Assembly (NCBI RefSeq): GCF_040712315.1
Contig: NC_134019.1
Span: forward strand, 37,663,873 to 37,727,872
Direction: 5' to 3'
DNA length: 64,000 nt
DNA from: Castanea sativa
Taxonomy: Eukaryota; Streptophyta; Magnoliopsida; Fagales; Fagaceae
Positions 1-12,900 of this stretch are shown here, piece by piece (within the stretch, counting starts at the first letter, position 1; each line of letters opens with the position of its first letter). The translations under genes were made by a program, and so were the position numbers. The notes under the pieces are model-generated. The model was not told the DNA's origin. It searched no databases and worked only from the letters and a program-made list of their open reading frames with translations.

Positions 1-838
1 CTCCTAGGAAAGTAGATATAAGGATCCTGAGGGGCTATTGTAGGGTCAATGGGCCCATAATCCATGTGGGGCTGGCTCAAGGGTACTTGTAAAGCTAAAA
101 GTCCAGCCCGAAAATGTTAATTAGCTCAAGGATGAGGAACGCCTGTCTATGAGACAAGGTGGGAGGAGGAAGAAGTCATAGTTGACTGAGACATTTCAAA
201 GTAGTACGTCCGAGGATGGAAATGTTCTCAGCCATCTATAGTCGAGGATAGAAGTATTCTCGGCTATCTGTAGCCGAGGTGGGAAGGGGTGATTTGGCAA
301 TACAAGGGTGTTACACTCGAAAATCTTGAGCGTAAAGATGTGAGGTAAGAGATGAGAAGAAAGGATGTAAAATATCTAGGATAAAGCTGCTACCACCGCA
401 TTAAAGGCTCCGCAACTACTTCTCTGGTTGCATTAATGGGAAAGTGATGGTTGAACGTGGTAATTCAGTCTTCCCTCTATCGCCAAAGACTTCAAGGGAA
501 AAGTTGATGGGACAAGTATCCAAATGAGGACTTTGATCCACACGTGGAAGAGGAAGATGAAAGAAAGATGATATAAAAGGGAAGGAAGAGCAGAAAGGGG
601 GGGGGGGGGGGACGAACAAAGTTTGAGAGACTGAACTATAATACAAATGATCCTCGGCCTTTGTCAAAAAGGGTGAAGTGTTGTGAGGCATGAGTGTAAC
701 AATCTAGCCTAGTATTTACGCCTTCCAATATTCATAAACCTAGATTTGAAGCCCACTCTCTATACATCTTATTGTTTTGGGCTCATTGGGCCGGTTCCCT
801 CCATATTATTGGATTCTGGTGCAATTTGTGTCCTTACA
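1..838 (-). mobile_element. LTR-type repeat, cut by window start
   Basis: On the - strand this begins TGTAAGGACAC at 838. It shares a series of blocks with the two solo LTRs near 45.5 and 47.8 kb: a TGTAAG-type start, a 'ggcccaatgagcc' block, a 'tagagagtgggctt' block and 'cctcgg'-rich stretches. No gag/pol coding sequence is visible. The other end may lie left of base 1, so I cannot tell a solo LTR from the edge of a complete element. A run of G lies at 598-611. Confidence 0.6.
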
Positions 839-1564
839 ATATATATAAAAGTTCAACTTATAACATTCATTTTATGAATTTTTGTTTTTAATTATCAAGC
901 TAAAATACTAATTTCTTTAGTTGTAGGCAAAATTTAAATCTCATATAACTTGTTCGATAATAAGAAATTGTATCATGAATTAACTAAAATCTATGAGATT
1001 CTTAGAATTGAAGCTTAACAAATGTTACAACAACACAATGTTACAACAACACAATGTTAGATTCTGAATGAACCATTCAATGTGGCTTGTCCCTAGATCT
1101 ACTAAAGTTAAAATGAAAAGATATTAAATTGATATGAAAGCTTCAAGTTGTTCGAGAATTTTGGGACCTAGTCACTTAGATGGTTTTACTTACACACAAA
1201 CAAAATGGCTAACAGAAATAGTCTTTTTACAGAAACAGCTAAACGAAATGTACTTTGGACCTTTGGTGTACAAAAACATGAACTGTATCATTTTTAATTT
1301 TTTGAAGTCAACTCTATATTTGTTAAGGAAAAGTCAATGGCGTCTCAGAAATTTAATATGAAGGCTAATGATGAAGGCTAATGATAGATTCTCATGTTAC
1401 AAGTTTCTCCGTAATCCAATGAACGATCTAGTATATATGAACCCAAATACTACTTCATATTTAATATATTTATGCTTAATGAACTAAATATTGAATAATC
1501 CTTAACCTAACAAAACCCCAATGGATAGTAATGTTGAACACAAAAATTCCTCATTTGATTCTAT

Positions 1565-1715
1565 GATAAGATAAAATTTAGAGATACAATTTTTGGCCAC
1601 AACTATGATGTGATCAATTACGAGTGATGAAGAAAAAAAAATGATAGATTTATGTAAAAGTGATTGTTTATCACTCACAATCGACCATCTCAATAAGTTG
1701 TGACAAATTGTGTTA
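1565..1715 (+). repeat. Dispersed repeat, copy A (partner near 59.1 kb)
   Basis: The block resembles 59073-59212 over about 140 bases in the same orientation. Shared pieces include 'aaaatttagaga', 'caactatgat' and 'tttatgtaaaagtgatt'-like words in the same order. The family is not recognised and no ends were defined. Confidence 0.5.
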
Positions 1716-2379
1716 TATTAATAAATGATCAATTTAATAATTATTTTAACAAGGAGTGTACATCTGTGTGCAATTATATTATCAAATTTTGATTAAAGCA
1801 TATGGTAAAATGTCACTTGATGTTGTTTTATTTGTTTTGTGATAGATCAATATCATGCTCTAGAGAAAAGAAACCAACATGTTATTGAGCTATATGGGTT
1901 CCATGATCTCAACCACGAACTAGTGAGAGTACATTGGAATAGATAAAAACTAGTGCTTAGAGGGAGAAAATGAGGGCAAATAAGAATATAAATAAATTAA
2001 AAGATTTTTTTTTTGAGAGAGAAATAAATTAACAGATGTTGCAACTATATTATTGAATTTGATCCAATTTTTTATTGTTATATTATTTAAAATGGCGTAG
2101 TTTTTCCATGCAAAAGCTGGCAAGAGAGTTAGAAAACTCAGAACCTTTAGTGGAGTGCCACAACGTTTGCAAAATTGACTTTCTCCTACTTAATATAAAT
2201 AAACTATCCAAAGTATATGTAATATATGGTTCACAAACATACCCAGTAGCTACCACCCTCTACCTATAGCTGTAATCCCAGCAAAACCATTATTAAAAAT
2301 TTAAAATTATCAAATCCAAGACTGAATCAGATGAAAGAATGAAACTAAACTAAGTTATATTACATTATTACTACTAGCT

Positions 2380-2860
2380 TCTAAGTACACCCGATGCGTG
2401 TACTCAGAGGCTCTATTTTTTTTTTAGTAAAGATTAATAATTTGTATTTATTATATATTTTTTTAAATAAATAAAAAATGATAAACTTTACAAATAAGAT
2501 AAACATGTGGGGAAAGAAGGCCAAATTTTTGGAGTTTTCTTAATTTTTTATTTTTATTTTTATTTTTTTTTGGATACAAGATAGAATTCTACTCTAGCCT
2601 AATCTAAGTGTATATGTGTGTAAAGTTCCTTCCTGGAGACTTGAACCCCGGCCCTTGCCCTTCGCGCCCTACAAGCACTGATACTTAAATGAAATTTTAG
2701 GAGTTTTATTTTTGTATTTAAAATAAAATTTGTTATTTGACATTTATGATCCTTAAATGAAATTACCATACACTAATGAGGGTATTTTGGAATCACAAAA
2801 AAGTCCAGTTGAAATAAAGTAATCTTCTTAGATATGGTATAGATAAAAAATTGTTAAATT
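2380..2860 (+). repeat. Dispersed repeat, copy A (partner at 62.9-63.4 kb)
   Basis: Blocks such as 'aaaaatgataaacttta', 'ttgttatttgacattta' and 'aaagtccagttgaaa' recur in the same order and orientation at 62885-63385, so the two are diverged copies of one element. This copy is interrupted by a segment resembling a reverse-strand SINE (about 2560-2695). No clear terminal motifs were identified. A non-autonomous DNA element or Helitron is possible but unproven. Confidence 0.5.
2560..2695 (-). mobile_element. SINE-like insert, reverse orientation
   Basis: Read on the - strand, a segment with a 'GGGGTTCAAGTCTCC' box, similar to a pol III B box, is followed by about 100 bases and ends in a poly-A run (poly-T at 2561-2570 on +). 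This layout fits a tRNA-derived SINE. Target-site duplications could not be fixed because the flanks repeat 'GGAGTTTT' in both copies of the host repeat. Confidence 0.35.
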
Positions 2861-3644
2861 GCATATTCGGTTCTAAAAATGTGATTTTTTTTTTTTTTTT
2901 TTTGGTTTCAAAATCATCCTTATACTTTAAAATGTTTCAAAAAAAAAAATCCTTACCATATGAACGTATAACAAATTAAATTCATAAAATCAAAGATTAT
3001 TTCGCCGTGAAATCCATGATGGTGAATGATTTTTAATTAACATGTTAGCAATTTTCATTTATTGGACGATGATAATAGATCTTTAAATCAATTTAAAAAT
3101 ATATAAGAGTAACAGTATATTAGTATGTCGTAACATTTTTATGACAATTTTTAGGAGGCACATTACCAAAATATATATAGAGGACAAAGTGACAATTTAA
3201 AAAAAAAAAAAAAATAGGACTTAAAAGGTTGAGTACCAAATATGCAATTAATCATTCATCCAAAAAAAAAAATGCAATTATATCTATAATAATTTTTTTT
3301 TTTTTTTTTTACAGGTTCACAGATAAAACTTAAGATAAAATTTTCCGGGGAAATGGGTAGGAGGTGTTAGGTAAGTCTGTTATGAATAGTAAGAGTTTGA
3401 ACGGAGTGGCTTGCATTTCGCCAACTCTTTCTCAGTTTCTGTTCTTTATTAGCAACACCAACACCACCACCAACAAAACCAACACCAACAAAAACAAACA
3501 ATACAAAAGCTTGATGCCCCTACAGAGACCTTGTCAATGGCATGTCATGGAACAAAATCTTTCACTTTTCTAATTCTGTCATATCATCCTGGCTGTCCGT
3601 TTTAGCCGTCCCTTTTCTGCCGCGATTTCAAGAGAATAATCCGG

Positions 3645-4194
3645 GTCATATATACACTTCCTCTCTCGTTCTCTCCTTTTCTTCAACCTGCTTTACTACA
3701 TTCTTGCCAAAAAAAAGGTTTTTCTCTCCTACCCCATTTCTCTTCTTCATCTTCTTCACGTTTTTTTTTCATCAGGTTCTTGATTCTTGAACCTTTTGAT
3801 CTCTACCCTTTACAGCTTTTTGCATGTATGATAGCATATCATCTGCATATACATTTTCTTTGGCTGTTTTCATCGTGATTTGATTCTTTTACTCTCTTTT
3901 TTTTTTTTTTTTTTGTCTCCGCCATTTTCAGCTTCTAGCAGATATGATAGCAAAACATATTATTTTGGCCAACCTTTTCATATTGATTCGGTTGTGTAAT
4001 GTGAAGATAGATTGATTTTGTTTGCTTTTAATGTGGTAAATTTTCTGACTTTTTGTGTATGGTTTTATAAAGGTGTAGACATATCCAGGGAGGGCAAAAG
4101 TCTGGGCTTCTTTTGTTATATATGAGTGCTTGATTCCCCTGCCCTTTTCCTTTTGCTGAGCTTACTTTGAATATCAAGAAAAATGTGTGACACA
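3645..4194 (+). promoter_or_regulatory. Core promoter and 5' leader of SFH gene 1
   Basis: A TATATA box lies at 3649-3654, followed by a pyrimidine-rich stretch (CTTCCTCTCTCG) where transcription probably starts, near 3680. The roughly 500-base leader is CT-rich and may contain an intron; I did not fix its borders. An ATG at 4183, in frame with the annotated start and four codons upstream, could add the residues MCDT. Confidence 0.5.
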
Positions 4195-4269
4195 ATGTCT
4201 GGACCTCTTGATCGACCGTTGAAAGCAGGTACAATGTCTGGACCTCTTGATAGACCTTTTAAAGCAGGC
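4192..4269 (+). repeat. Tandem duplication of SFH gene 1 first coding exon (2 x 39 bp)
   Basis: Units 4192-4230 and 4231-4269 are near identical. Each carries an ATG (4195, 4234), codes for MSGPLDRP(L/F)KAG and ends at a possible splice donor. The first donor is CAG|GTACAA (exon end 4228); the second is CAG|GCAAGT (exon end 4267), which matches the GC-AG intron class. All three ATG/donor combinations join exon 2 at 5037 in the same phase. Confidence 0.9.
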
Positions 4270-7200
4270 AAGTCTCTCGCAATTAAATGTTTTTTCTACA
4301 ATGTCATCTTCTTGAATCTTGTTATGATATCTTTTTGGTTTCAATAGATTATAGGAGATCTTCATAGGTTTTGATGTTTCTATATAATTCATTGATTATG
4401 TTCTCTGTATGAAACCAATAGGAATGGTTTTTGAGGTTCTTGATCATCAATTGGTTTCCTAGAAAAGTCAAACAAGAAAAGAAAAAAAAAAAAAAAAAAA
4501 AAAAAGGAATAGAAAGATTTGAGAAATGAAACACCAGAATATTCCTCTTAACCAAGTCTAATGTGGCTTTCTTTTTTATTTGATCCCTCTTTCTTACAAA
4601 GTTAAAATATCAGAATGTCTAATATGAGCCAAAATGAATTTGTTGTCAGTTTTATGTCATTTTAACATAGATACCTTAGTGGTACATAAAAGCTATTAAT
4701 TATAGTACTGATTAGTGGAAATCCAAAGCCAACGGATTTCTTCTTTCTTTCATTTTATCCCATTTTTCAGAAAAACATTTAAAACTAAAGTTTCAGCTGG
4801 TATAAGTAGAAAGATAAAAACTCTAAAATCTCGAAAAGGTGTTGAGCTTTATAATTCTTTTTGGCCATTTAGATACAGCCTTTTTGGTTGAGCTTGCTAG
4901 ATTCATAAGGAGCTCGTATATGTCAAATTTTATGTTATGAAATGCATAGTAGCAAGAGGAAAAAGATCTTTCTGCCTATCTTTTTGTTATCACCTTGCAC
5001 TTGTGTTTCTAAACATTAAACAAAATGCATTTATAGGTCTTGAAAAGTCTGACATTGAAAACTCTGAGGATGAGAGGAAGACAAGACTTGGATCTCTCAA
5101 GAAGAAGGCAATCAGTGCCTCCTCCAAGTTTAGGCATTCCTTGAAGAAACGGGGTCGGAGAAACAGTAAGGTCATGTCCGTTGCTATTGAGGATCACATT
5201 GATGCAGAAGAGTTGCAGGCAGTGGATGCATTCCGCCAAGCACTTATCTTGGAAGAACTACTACCCTCAAAACATGATGATCATCATATGATGCTAAGGT
5301 CAGTTCCTGTTGAGCGTTCACCACTATAGATCTAAGATTGCATTTGTAGCCATTTAGTTATAGAGACCTCAAGAATACACAAAACCAACCAAGTTGTTTA
5401 TATGAACCATGATGGTGCAGATTTTTAAGGGCTAGGAAATTTGACATTGAGAAAACAAAGCAAATGTGGACTGATATGCTTCAGTGGAGGAAGGAGTATG
5501 AAGCAGACACTATCATGGAGGTATTCTATGAGTATTTTCTAATATTTAAACCCAGCATTTGGTGGAGATCTCTTTCTTATTTGACTACAATGAATGTGTC
5601 TGAATGTTTTCCTTTGGTTTCTTGGTTAAGGACTTCGATTTCAAGGAAATCGATGAAGTTTTGAAGTACTACCCACAAGGACATCATGGAGTTGATAAGG
5701 AAGGAAGACCTGTTTACATTGAAAGACTCGGTCAAGTTGATTCCACCAAGCTGTTGCAAGTCACAACAATGGACCGCTATCTCAAGTATCATGTACGGGA
5801 GTTTGAGAGGACCTTTTCTGTTAAGTTGCCAGCATGTTCCATTGCAGCAAAGAAGCACATTGACCAAAGCACAACTATTTTGGATGTGCAAGGAGTGGTA
5901 TGTAAGCTTTTTCTGCTTCATATTTGGTCAACCGAGCAATAATTAAACATCAAACGTAGAATGGTGTAAACTCATTTATAAAAGTTGCATTGAACTTAAA
6001 TACAAACCAATTAATTACTTTTGGAATATGTGTGTTCTAAATTCCTACATGATTGACTCCCCAGGGGCTTAAACATTTAAGCAAATCAGCAAGGGAACTT
6101 CTTCAGCGCCTTCAGAAGATTGATGGTGACAATTACCCAGAGGTTCGCATTTCAACTCTACAAGTTCATGTGCCTCGAGCTTGTTGGTTTGCAACCATAG
6201 CCTGAATGATGGTTTTTGACTTTCAATCATGTTAACAAAGTCTTCTGTTTATTGCAGAGCCTGAACCGCATGTTCATCATTAATGCTGGTTCTGGATTTA
6301 GGATCTTATGGAATACTGTCAAATCATTCCTTGATCCCAAGACTGCTGCAAAAATTCATGTAACCATTTATCATTTATCTCAAAATAGCACTGATTTTGA
6401 TCATGTAATGTTGCTAAACAGATACATGATTTACTTACCAGGTCCTGGGCAACAAATACCAGAGCAAGTTGCTTGAAATAATTGATGCCAAGTAAGTCTT
6501 TCTTAATCAAGTTCACAAACAATCTATATTTTGTCTTTTTTGGTCTCTCATCTTTAAAAAAAAAATCACCAACTTATTTAGACTAGATTTTCTAGTACAT
6601 GTGACATATTTAAGATTTGCAATTACAGTCTCCTCAATAACAGGACCCTTCTTTTTTAGTTACCTTGACAACAACATCTAATAATATACTTCGATGGAAT
6701 AATTTTATAATAAAGTTTTCTATTAAACCACATTTACACCTTTTTTTTCCTGGATTTGAGCCAGTGAACTTCCAGACTTTTTCGGTGGTACTTGTACTTG
6801 TGCAGACAAGGGTGGTTGCATGCGTTCTGATAAGGGCCCATGGAATGATCCAGAAATATTCAAGGTGACTTGCTACTAACTCTATTTTCATTTAGTTACA
6901 TTTTTTGTTTCTCTGCAATGTATAACATAAAAAATAAATGATGGAATATGTTATTTTGATAAGCCAGATGGTTCAAAATGGTGAGGCCAAATGCCCAAGG
7001 AAAATACTGACTGGCATTGAGGAGAAGACAATCTCTGAAGATGGGAATGCATGCCCAAAGGTAGTGAGTGAAGTCTGTCTTTCAACTTTTGCAAGTTGAT
7101 CTTCTCATTGTTAACATTAATTGTCTGGTCAATTTCTTTATACAAATTTTAAATTCCCTAACATTTTTTTTTTTGCCAATGCAATGAAGAGGTATGATTC

Positions 7201-8997
7201 TTTCAGCTCAGAATCAGGCAATGTTCCAAGGGATTATGCAGAAGAACCAAAACTCTCTTCTGTTCCTGAAGCAGTAAGTTTTCTCGACTTCCATCACATT
7301 CTGGTCATCCAAAACCATCTCCTTCCTAGCATGATGAAGCCAACTAAACTAATCAAGTTGATCAACTCTAACACATACTTTAGGATTATGTCATCAAGGT
7401 TAGGAGTGCTAGTAAACCTTGTAGGATCATTATATTTTTAGTTGAATATGCAACATCTTCAAGTTTTTGAGACTTCTCAACTAATTAATAAGAATTCTGT
7501 GCTATCTTTGTTGTCTTGTTTCTTCAAAGCATCTTATTATTAATTCATGTATAGATTGTTCACATAAACTGAAGGTACACTTCCTAATTCCTATTTCTGA
7601 TCTCTGCCATAACCTCTTGCAATTTGTCCATAGATTGTTGTGTTTGCTTCATTAATATTCTTTTTGCATGCTGCAGTTTCCCACCACCAAAAAGTACCAT
7701 AATCCCTATAACAGCTTTGTTCCAATGGTTGACAAGACTGTGGATGCAGCTTGGTCAAAACAAGTACAAATTGCTAAATTCTCTGTTACTAAAGGTATAC
7801 ATTTTGCTGATATAATACTTATAATTTACCGTTGGATAGATAGATATAAAATGCTTAAAGGCCTTCTGAAAATAATTCCAGCTTGAAGTTTGTTTCTGAA
7901 AAGATTCTTAGGGGGTCACTGCATCAATATCCAACCTTATGCATTATATACTGCTACCTAAGCAACACTTGTCACTTGTTAACATGTCATAAAATTTTAA
8001 AATAGGCTCTTTATGGAATTGAAATACCAAAGACCGAGCACACCACCTTTAAGATTTTATATTTTAATTTGAATTATACTAATTTTTCGTAATGTGGAAG
8101 GATTTTCAGTTTACCAAATCAGTGTCTATTGAAAAATTTCCTTGTGGTCGAGATTTATAGTAAAAACATTCCTGCATTTTCCATATCCACAGATTGTTAT
8201 CCGGTGCAAGGTGCTTCCAAGGCGCCCGAAGGAATAAGCAATCATATTATTGCCGGGATCATGGCCTTTGTTATGGGCATTGTCACTATGGTCCGCTTGA
8301 CAAAGAACATGCCAAAGAAAGTCGCTGAAGCTGCCATCTATAACAGCTCTGTCTACTACGATGACACAGTGATTAAAGGCCATCAGTTGCCATCACCTGC
8401 CATCTCCACCACAGACTACATGACTGTGATAAAGCGCATGGCCGAATTGGAAGAGAAGGTGAATGTTCTCAGCAACAAGCCAGCAGTCATGCCAGCTGAG
8501 AAGGAGGCAATGCTGAATGCTGCACTAAGCCGTGTTGATGCCCTGGAACAAGAGCTATCCTCCACCAAGAAGGTATTGCCTTTTTAAAACGTAAAACTTC
8601 AATATAGTTCCTTAGATACTATAACTCAAGTTTCCTAATCAGATTCAATCATGTGGCCTTAGACGCTCCACAAGAAAATGCATTGGCCAATAAGTCATAT
8701 GGTTGTGATGCACTGGCCAATATTAATAATCACGTAGTCAAATTTTAATCTTGATTTAGATAACCAAATATGCAATACTAAGTATGATTTTTCTTTGGTG
8801 AAGGCACTGGAGGATTCTCTTGTTCGACAGCAGGAGCTCGTAGATTACCTTGAGAAGAAGAAGAAGAAGAAAAAACTGGTATGTTACTAAATCTTTAGAT
8901 GTTAGCTAGTAGTACTAAGCATATTAAAAGATGTAGTGCATGTGTTTTCATTCTCTAGTTTTTTGGACTGTGATTGCAGAGCCTATTCCACTGGTGA
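4195..8997 (+). CDS. SFH: SEC14-like PI/PC transfer protein (SFH family), gene 1
   Basis: Predicted 586-aa protein that binds phosphatidylinositol and phosphatidylcholine and feeds phosphoinositide signalling in membrane traffic (family knowledge). Coding exons: 4195-4228, 5037-5298, 5421-5520, 5631-5897, 6065-6142, 6258-6359, 6442-6491, 6765-6864, 6968-7060, 7190-7273, 7677-7794, 8193-8572, 8804-8878, 8980-8997; phases are consistent throughout. Residues 1-98 form a basic leader with the family start MSGPLDR and the motif [10 protein letters not shown]. About 99-300 form the CRAL-TRIO/SEC14 domain ([38 protein letters not shown]). About 444-463 is a hydrophobic segment, then a coiled coil (about 495-575) and a seven-lysine run before the C-terminal LSLFHW, a nodulin-like membrane tail. 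It is tail to tail with a second SFH gene. The first coding exon is duplicated in tandem. The exon 9 type ([17 protein letters not shown]) suggests an SFH12-like subtype, which is an inference. Confidence 0.92.
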
Positions 8998-9260
8998 GGT
9001 GATACAGGAGCTAGTTAACGAACACTGCTCCAAATAAATACATATTATTTTCTAAGTTGGGCGACGTTGATTTTGAGTCCCAAGGATGCTGTTTGCTGCA
9101 TTCATTTGATGTTTCGTGTTTGCTTTGTCCAATTATTAACTAAATGGCTTTGTATATTAACAGTGTGTGTGGTACATTCACACTTGTGTATATTTTGAAT
9201 GATTAATACTTTGTGTTAGTTTTTACGTAAATCTTCATGAATTTTGCAGTTTTTATTAAA
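8998..9260 (+). terminator. 3' UTR and polyadenylation region of SFH gene 1
   Basis: AATAAA lies at 9033-9038, 36 bases after the stop, and T-rich sequence follows. The exact cleavage site cannot be seen. Confidence 0.45.
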
Positions 9261-9964
9261 GTGTCCTTTCTTCTGCCAAAACAAAAGGTAGGGGAAAAGA
9301 GCTACCGCACAAGCTTGGCGGTCAGAGATGTATTTTGGTTCTTAGGCTAGGTGGTGAAGTTTTGAAGTCTTCATTTTCTCAAATGAATTGGAGGATTAAA
9401 CTCCATGTATGTATAATATCTATACAGCTTGTCTGATTAACACAATCATTTCTTTTCCCCCGCCAATTCATAATACAATTTAGGTGATAGACCTGTCACA
9501 AGTGCTTGTAGTTAATATCATAACCTAGTATTTAGTATTATCACAGGTTTTGTTTTTGTTATGCTTGAGCTAGCTTAAGTAAATTCTTATCACCAAATTC
9601 ATTTTATGATTCACATTATATAATACAAGTCTAAATCCCTACCATGGAAAAATAAAATGGCTATTTCCATCCTGTATTTTGAACACTTGTGACCATATTA
9701 TATTGGGAACTTGGCGAGACACTAAGTGGGTTTAAACGCCCTCCCAGTAGTCTCTCAAAGCTCGAGCAACACAAACTCGCAATAGTATCAAACTAGATAT
9801 GAAAACTAGATGGATCTGAAGTCTGCTCTTTCCAAACATTATATGAAGGTTTAAAATTATAAAATCAAACAGCACTGATAGTTTCAGAACATCTACGACC
9901 TTTCACGTTTCTTTACAATGTCTGTTTCTCAATAGACAGAAAATCACACTTTTTAAGATTGTTT
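9261..9964. other. Spacer between the converging SFH genes
   Basis: About 0.7 kb between the 3' ends of the two SFH genes. It must contain the 3' UTR of gene 2, read leftward. No further gene or well-defined repeat was seen. Confidence 0.5.
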
Positions 9965-12900
9965 TCATCGCATGATCAAACGAATCTTCTGCAGCATCTC
10001 CATCAGCAAAATATCTCACCAGCAAAAAAACTTCTTTTTCTGATTGACATGCCATAAAAAAAAAATAATAATAATAATAAAAAAAGAGAGAGGAAATATC
10101 AGCCACAAATCTCATTAATAAAAAAAGAGGTTAACTACATAAATGTAACAGTTAAAATCAACCCATCAACCTACCCGTGACTTTTCTTCCTCTTGTCTGT
10201 CTATGTAAGCAAGTAATTCTTCTTGTCTCATTAAAGCATCATAGAGAGCCTGCTCAGAAGAAAGCCAAAAATCAATACATGCATCTTTGAAAAATTTGAT
10301 CTAGTAAATATGTAGAGGATGCTGGTGCAGTTATGTTTAAAACGAGTCCCAAAAGAAAGAGGTAATGCTTGCATGGTGAGACAACACAGCTGCAAGAACC
10401 AAGATATTGTGCTTGTACATCAAATAGCACAACACAAAATGGAAAGTGAAAAGTGAATTACATAACAGCCAATTATCTTTTAGCTAAAACAAATAAAAAG
10501 AAACATACCTTGCATCCAAACTCGTGTGTGTTGGGGGGGGGGGGGGGGGGTGGGCTTTGACTAATTAAAAACTTCTTTGGGACACAAAAAAAAAAAACCA
10601 AGCTGGCAATAAATCCAGTTCTGTGAGACAATATTATCAGCTTGATGATGAAGGAAACATAAGTTGCATGTGCTACAATAAGAAATGAAGATGCAGTCCA
10701 GTGTTTACACCACGAGCTTCTTGAAATAGCCAAATGGCAGCTCCTCTCCTTGTAAGAACAAGGTGGAGTATGAGGTCATGGGTACAAAACAAACTGGGTG
10801 CCTGTGTAATACCAATAAATAAATAAAAAGGCTTCTTGAAGTTATGAAGGTATGCATCAATGCTGAGATCCCTGCTAATCATTGGATGTCTCCAACGCAT
10901 ACAGAAGCCATCTATTCCATGTTGTGCCAACCTTTGAAATGTAAGCCCCATCTGTAGTGGCCGGCTGCCATGTGCACCGGATGATCCAGTGACTTTAGAT
11001 TATCTAAACCCCCACTGCTATACATTATAATTATTGACTAGTGCATTGGGTACAACCTTTTTTTAAGGGCAAGACTTAGGTACAATACTTAGATGCTGTT
11101 CCTTAGGTTCTCCTTTTAAGATTTTGTCACGTGAATTTTTTCTCATGAAATAGAAGTATATTTTTTAGTTAAGTAGCCACATGACTGAATCTTAAGATGA
11201 GAACCTAAGAAATAGCACCTAAGGTACTATATTTAAGTTTTGTCATTTTTTTTAATACACTATGGTAACACTTTAATGCTTCTGCTGAAAAACAATAAAC
11301 TTCAGAAATTTCACAATTTTACCTGTTTAGTTGCAATTAGCTCTGCTTCTAGGGCATCCACACGACAGACAGCAGCATTAAGCAATTCCTCTTTCTCATA
11401 GGGCATCTCAGATGGCTTTGATTGGAGCATTGTGACCTTCTCTTCAAGCTCACCAAGCTTGTTCAGCACAGAAGACAGGAGTTCTGCCTCTGTGTAAGAT
11501 GGAGTTTGTGGAGTGGGGTGAAACTCCTCTTTGTCCGTTGCATCAGGAGTATTTTGCTCAGAATTAGGTAGTGTTTCAGGAAGCTTATTTGTCACACGAC
11601 CAGCCACTGAACGGAAGACAGTGAAAAAGGTCATGAAGAAGGTCATAACTGCCACAAAAATATGACCACGAATCCCTTCAGGTGACTTTTGGTTGTCAGA
11701 TGGGGGAAGAGTTCCTGCAAAGGAAAATTAAACTTCTTAAGTATATAAGTTTAAAATATTATGCACTCCATAGGAAAAGAAACAAAATTGAACAATGTTA
11801 TCAAGTTTTACACCAGATGTAACTATATGAATGTCAGACCCTGGACAAAAAGTTGAGTCAAATACAGGCATGGAAAGATCAATGTATTTATGCCACATTA
11901 CAAAGATTGTTTTAGTATTTTATCTAAAATCAATTATACCCTTTAAGTTTGGGTGAATTCTAATTTTCATCTATAAAGTTCATTTTTAGTCAAATTAGTT
12001 CTTAAAGTTTGCTTTTATTGCCAAGTTGATCCCTCTGTCCTCTACCATTTAAAAAACTACCATTAAATATTTATTTTAAAAAATATATAAATATATATAT
12101 AAAGGAATATTATACACACCAAAACACTAATAAGTTCTATTTTACATAAAAATAATAATTTTTAAACTCAAAACACCAACTACAGCATCGCTACCGTGCC
12201 CAATCAAACCCCAACCACCCTGCACGGCTGCACCAAAATACCAACCTCCTCTAATTGCCACCAAGATTCTGCAACCAGCCTCAACCAATTTCAACTCCAC
12301 AAATGAACACCCCAAGGCCACCCAAAACAAGCCATGCCACCACCATAACCTTCCAAACCATCATTTGGCCGCCTGTGTTAATCCAAGCATAATCACACGA
12401 AGAGTTGCTGATCTGGGATAAAGGAATCGTAAACCATCAGGTTGACAAAGGCTTGTCAGGTTTGACAAGTAAACCATCAGGTTTGACAAGTAATTTCTAT
12501 GGCCTAATGAAGGCTTCGGCGGCAATATCTACAAGTAAAAGGGAGAGGAATTCCAGGCAGGAGCTTGTCAGTCAGCTGCGAAGAGATAAGTGGTGATGAC
12601 ATGGCCAAAACTACTACCTTTTTCAAAGTTGTTAACATTAACTTTTTAAGGGAGGTGGATAAAAAGATCAATTTGACAACAAAAGGACAAATTGACAAAC
12701 ATGAAACTTTAGAGATGCTAATGATAATCCACTTTTAACATAAGGGGCATGATTTGGATTTTATCCTAGTATTTTACTGGACAAAAAGGGTTCTCTGCTT
12801 TTATGAAAACAATAATGCCAGAGTAACATAACAAGTATGAGATGCACTTGACATATTTAAAGGCCACTTCAAGTCCAGGAAGTCAGTTTCAAAACATGTA

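Larger units (their letters stand above)
839..3600. other. AT-rich intergenic DNA upstream of SFH gene 1
   Basis: No gene is visible. The stretch holds a short tandem repeat of a 16-base unit (about 1021-1058), a repeat copy at 1565-1715 related to one near 59.1 kb, a dispersed repeat at 2380-2860 related to one near 63 kb, and several poly-A/poly-T runs (for example 2886-2903 and 3292-3310). The short ORFs here have no recognisable domain and low-complexity composition. Confidence 0.6.

Noticed and set aside
4028..4555. Three - strand ORFs over the start of SFH gene 1
   Set aside because: They are antisense to the first exon and intron; their repeats only mirror the 39-base duplication.
10673..10951. 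92-codon ORF on the - strand
   Set aside because: It crosses the SINE insertion and intron sequence of SFH gene 2 and has no recognisable domain.
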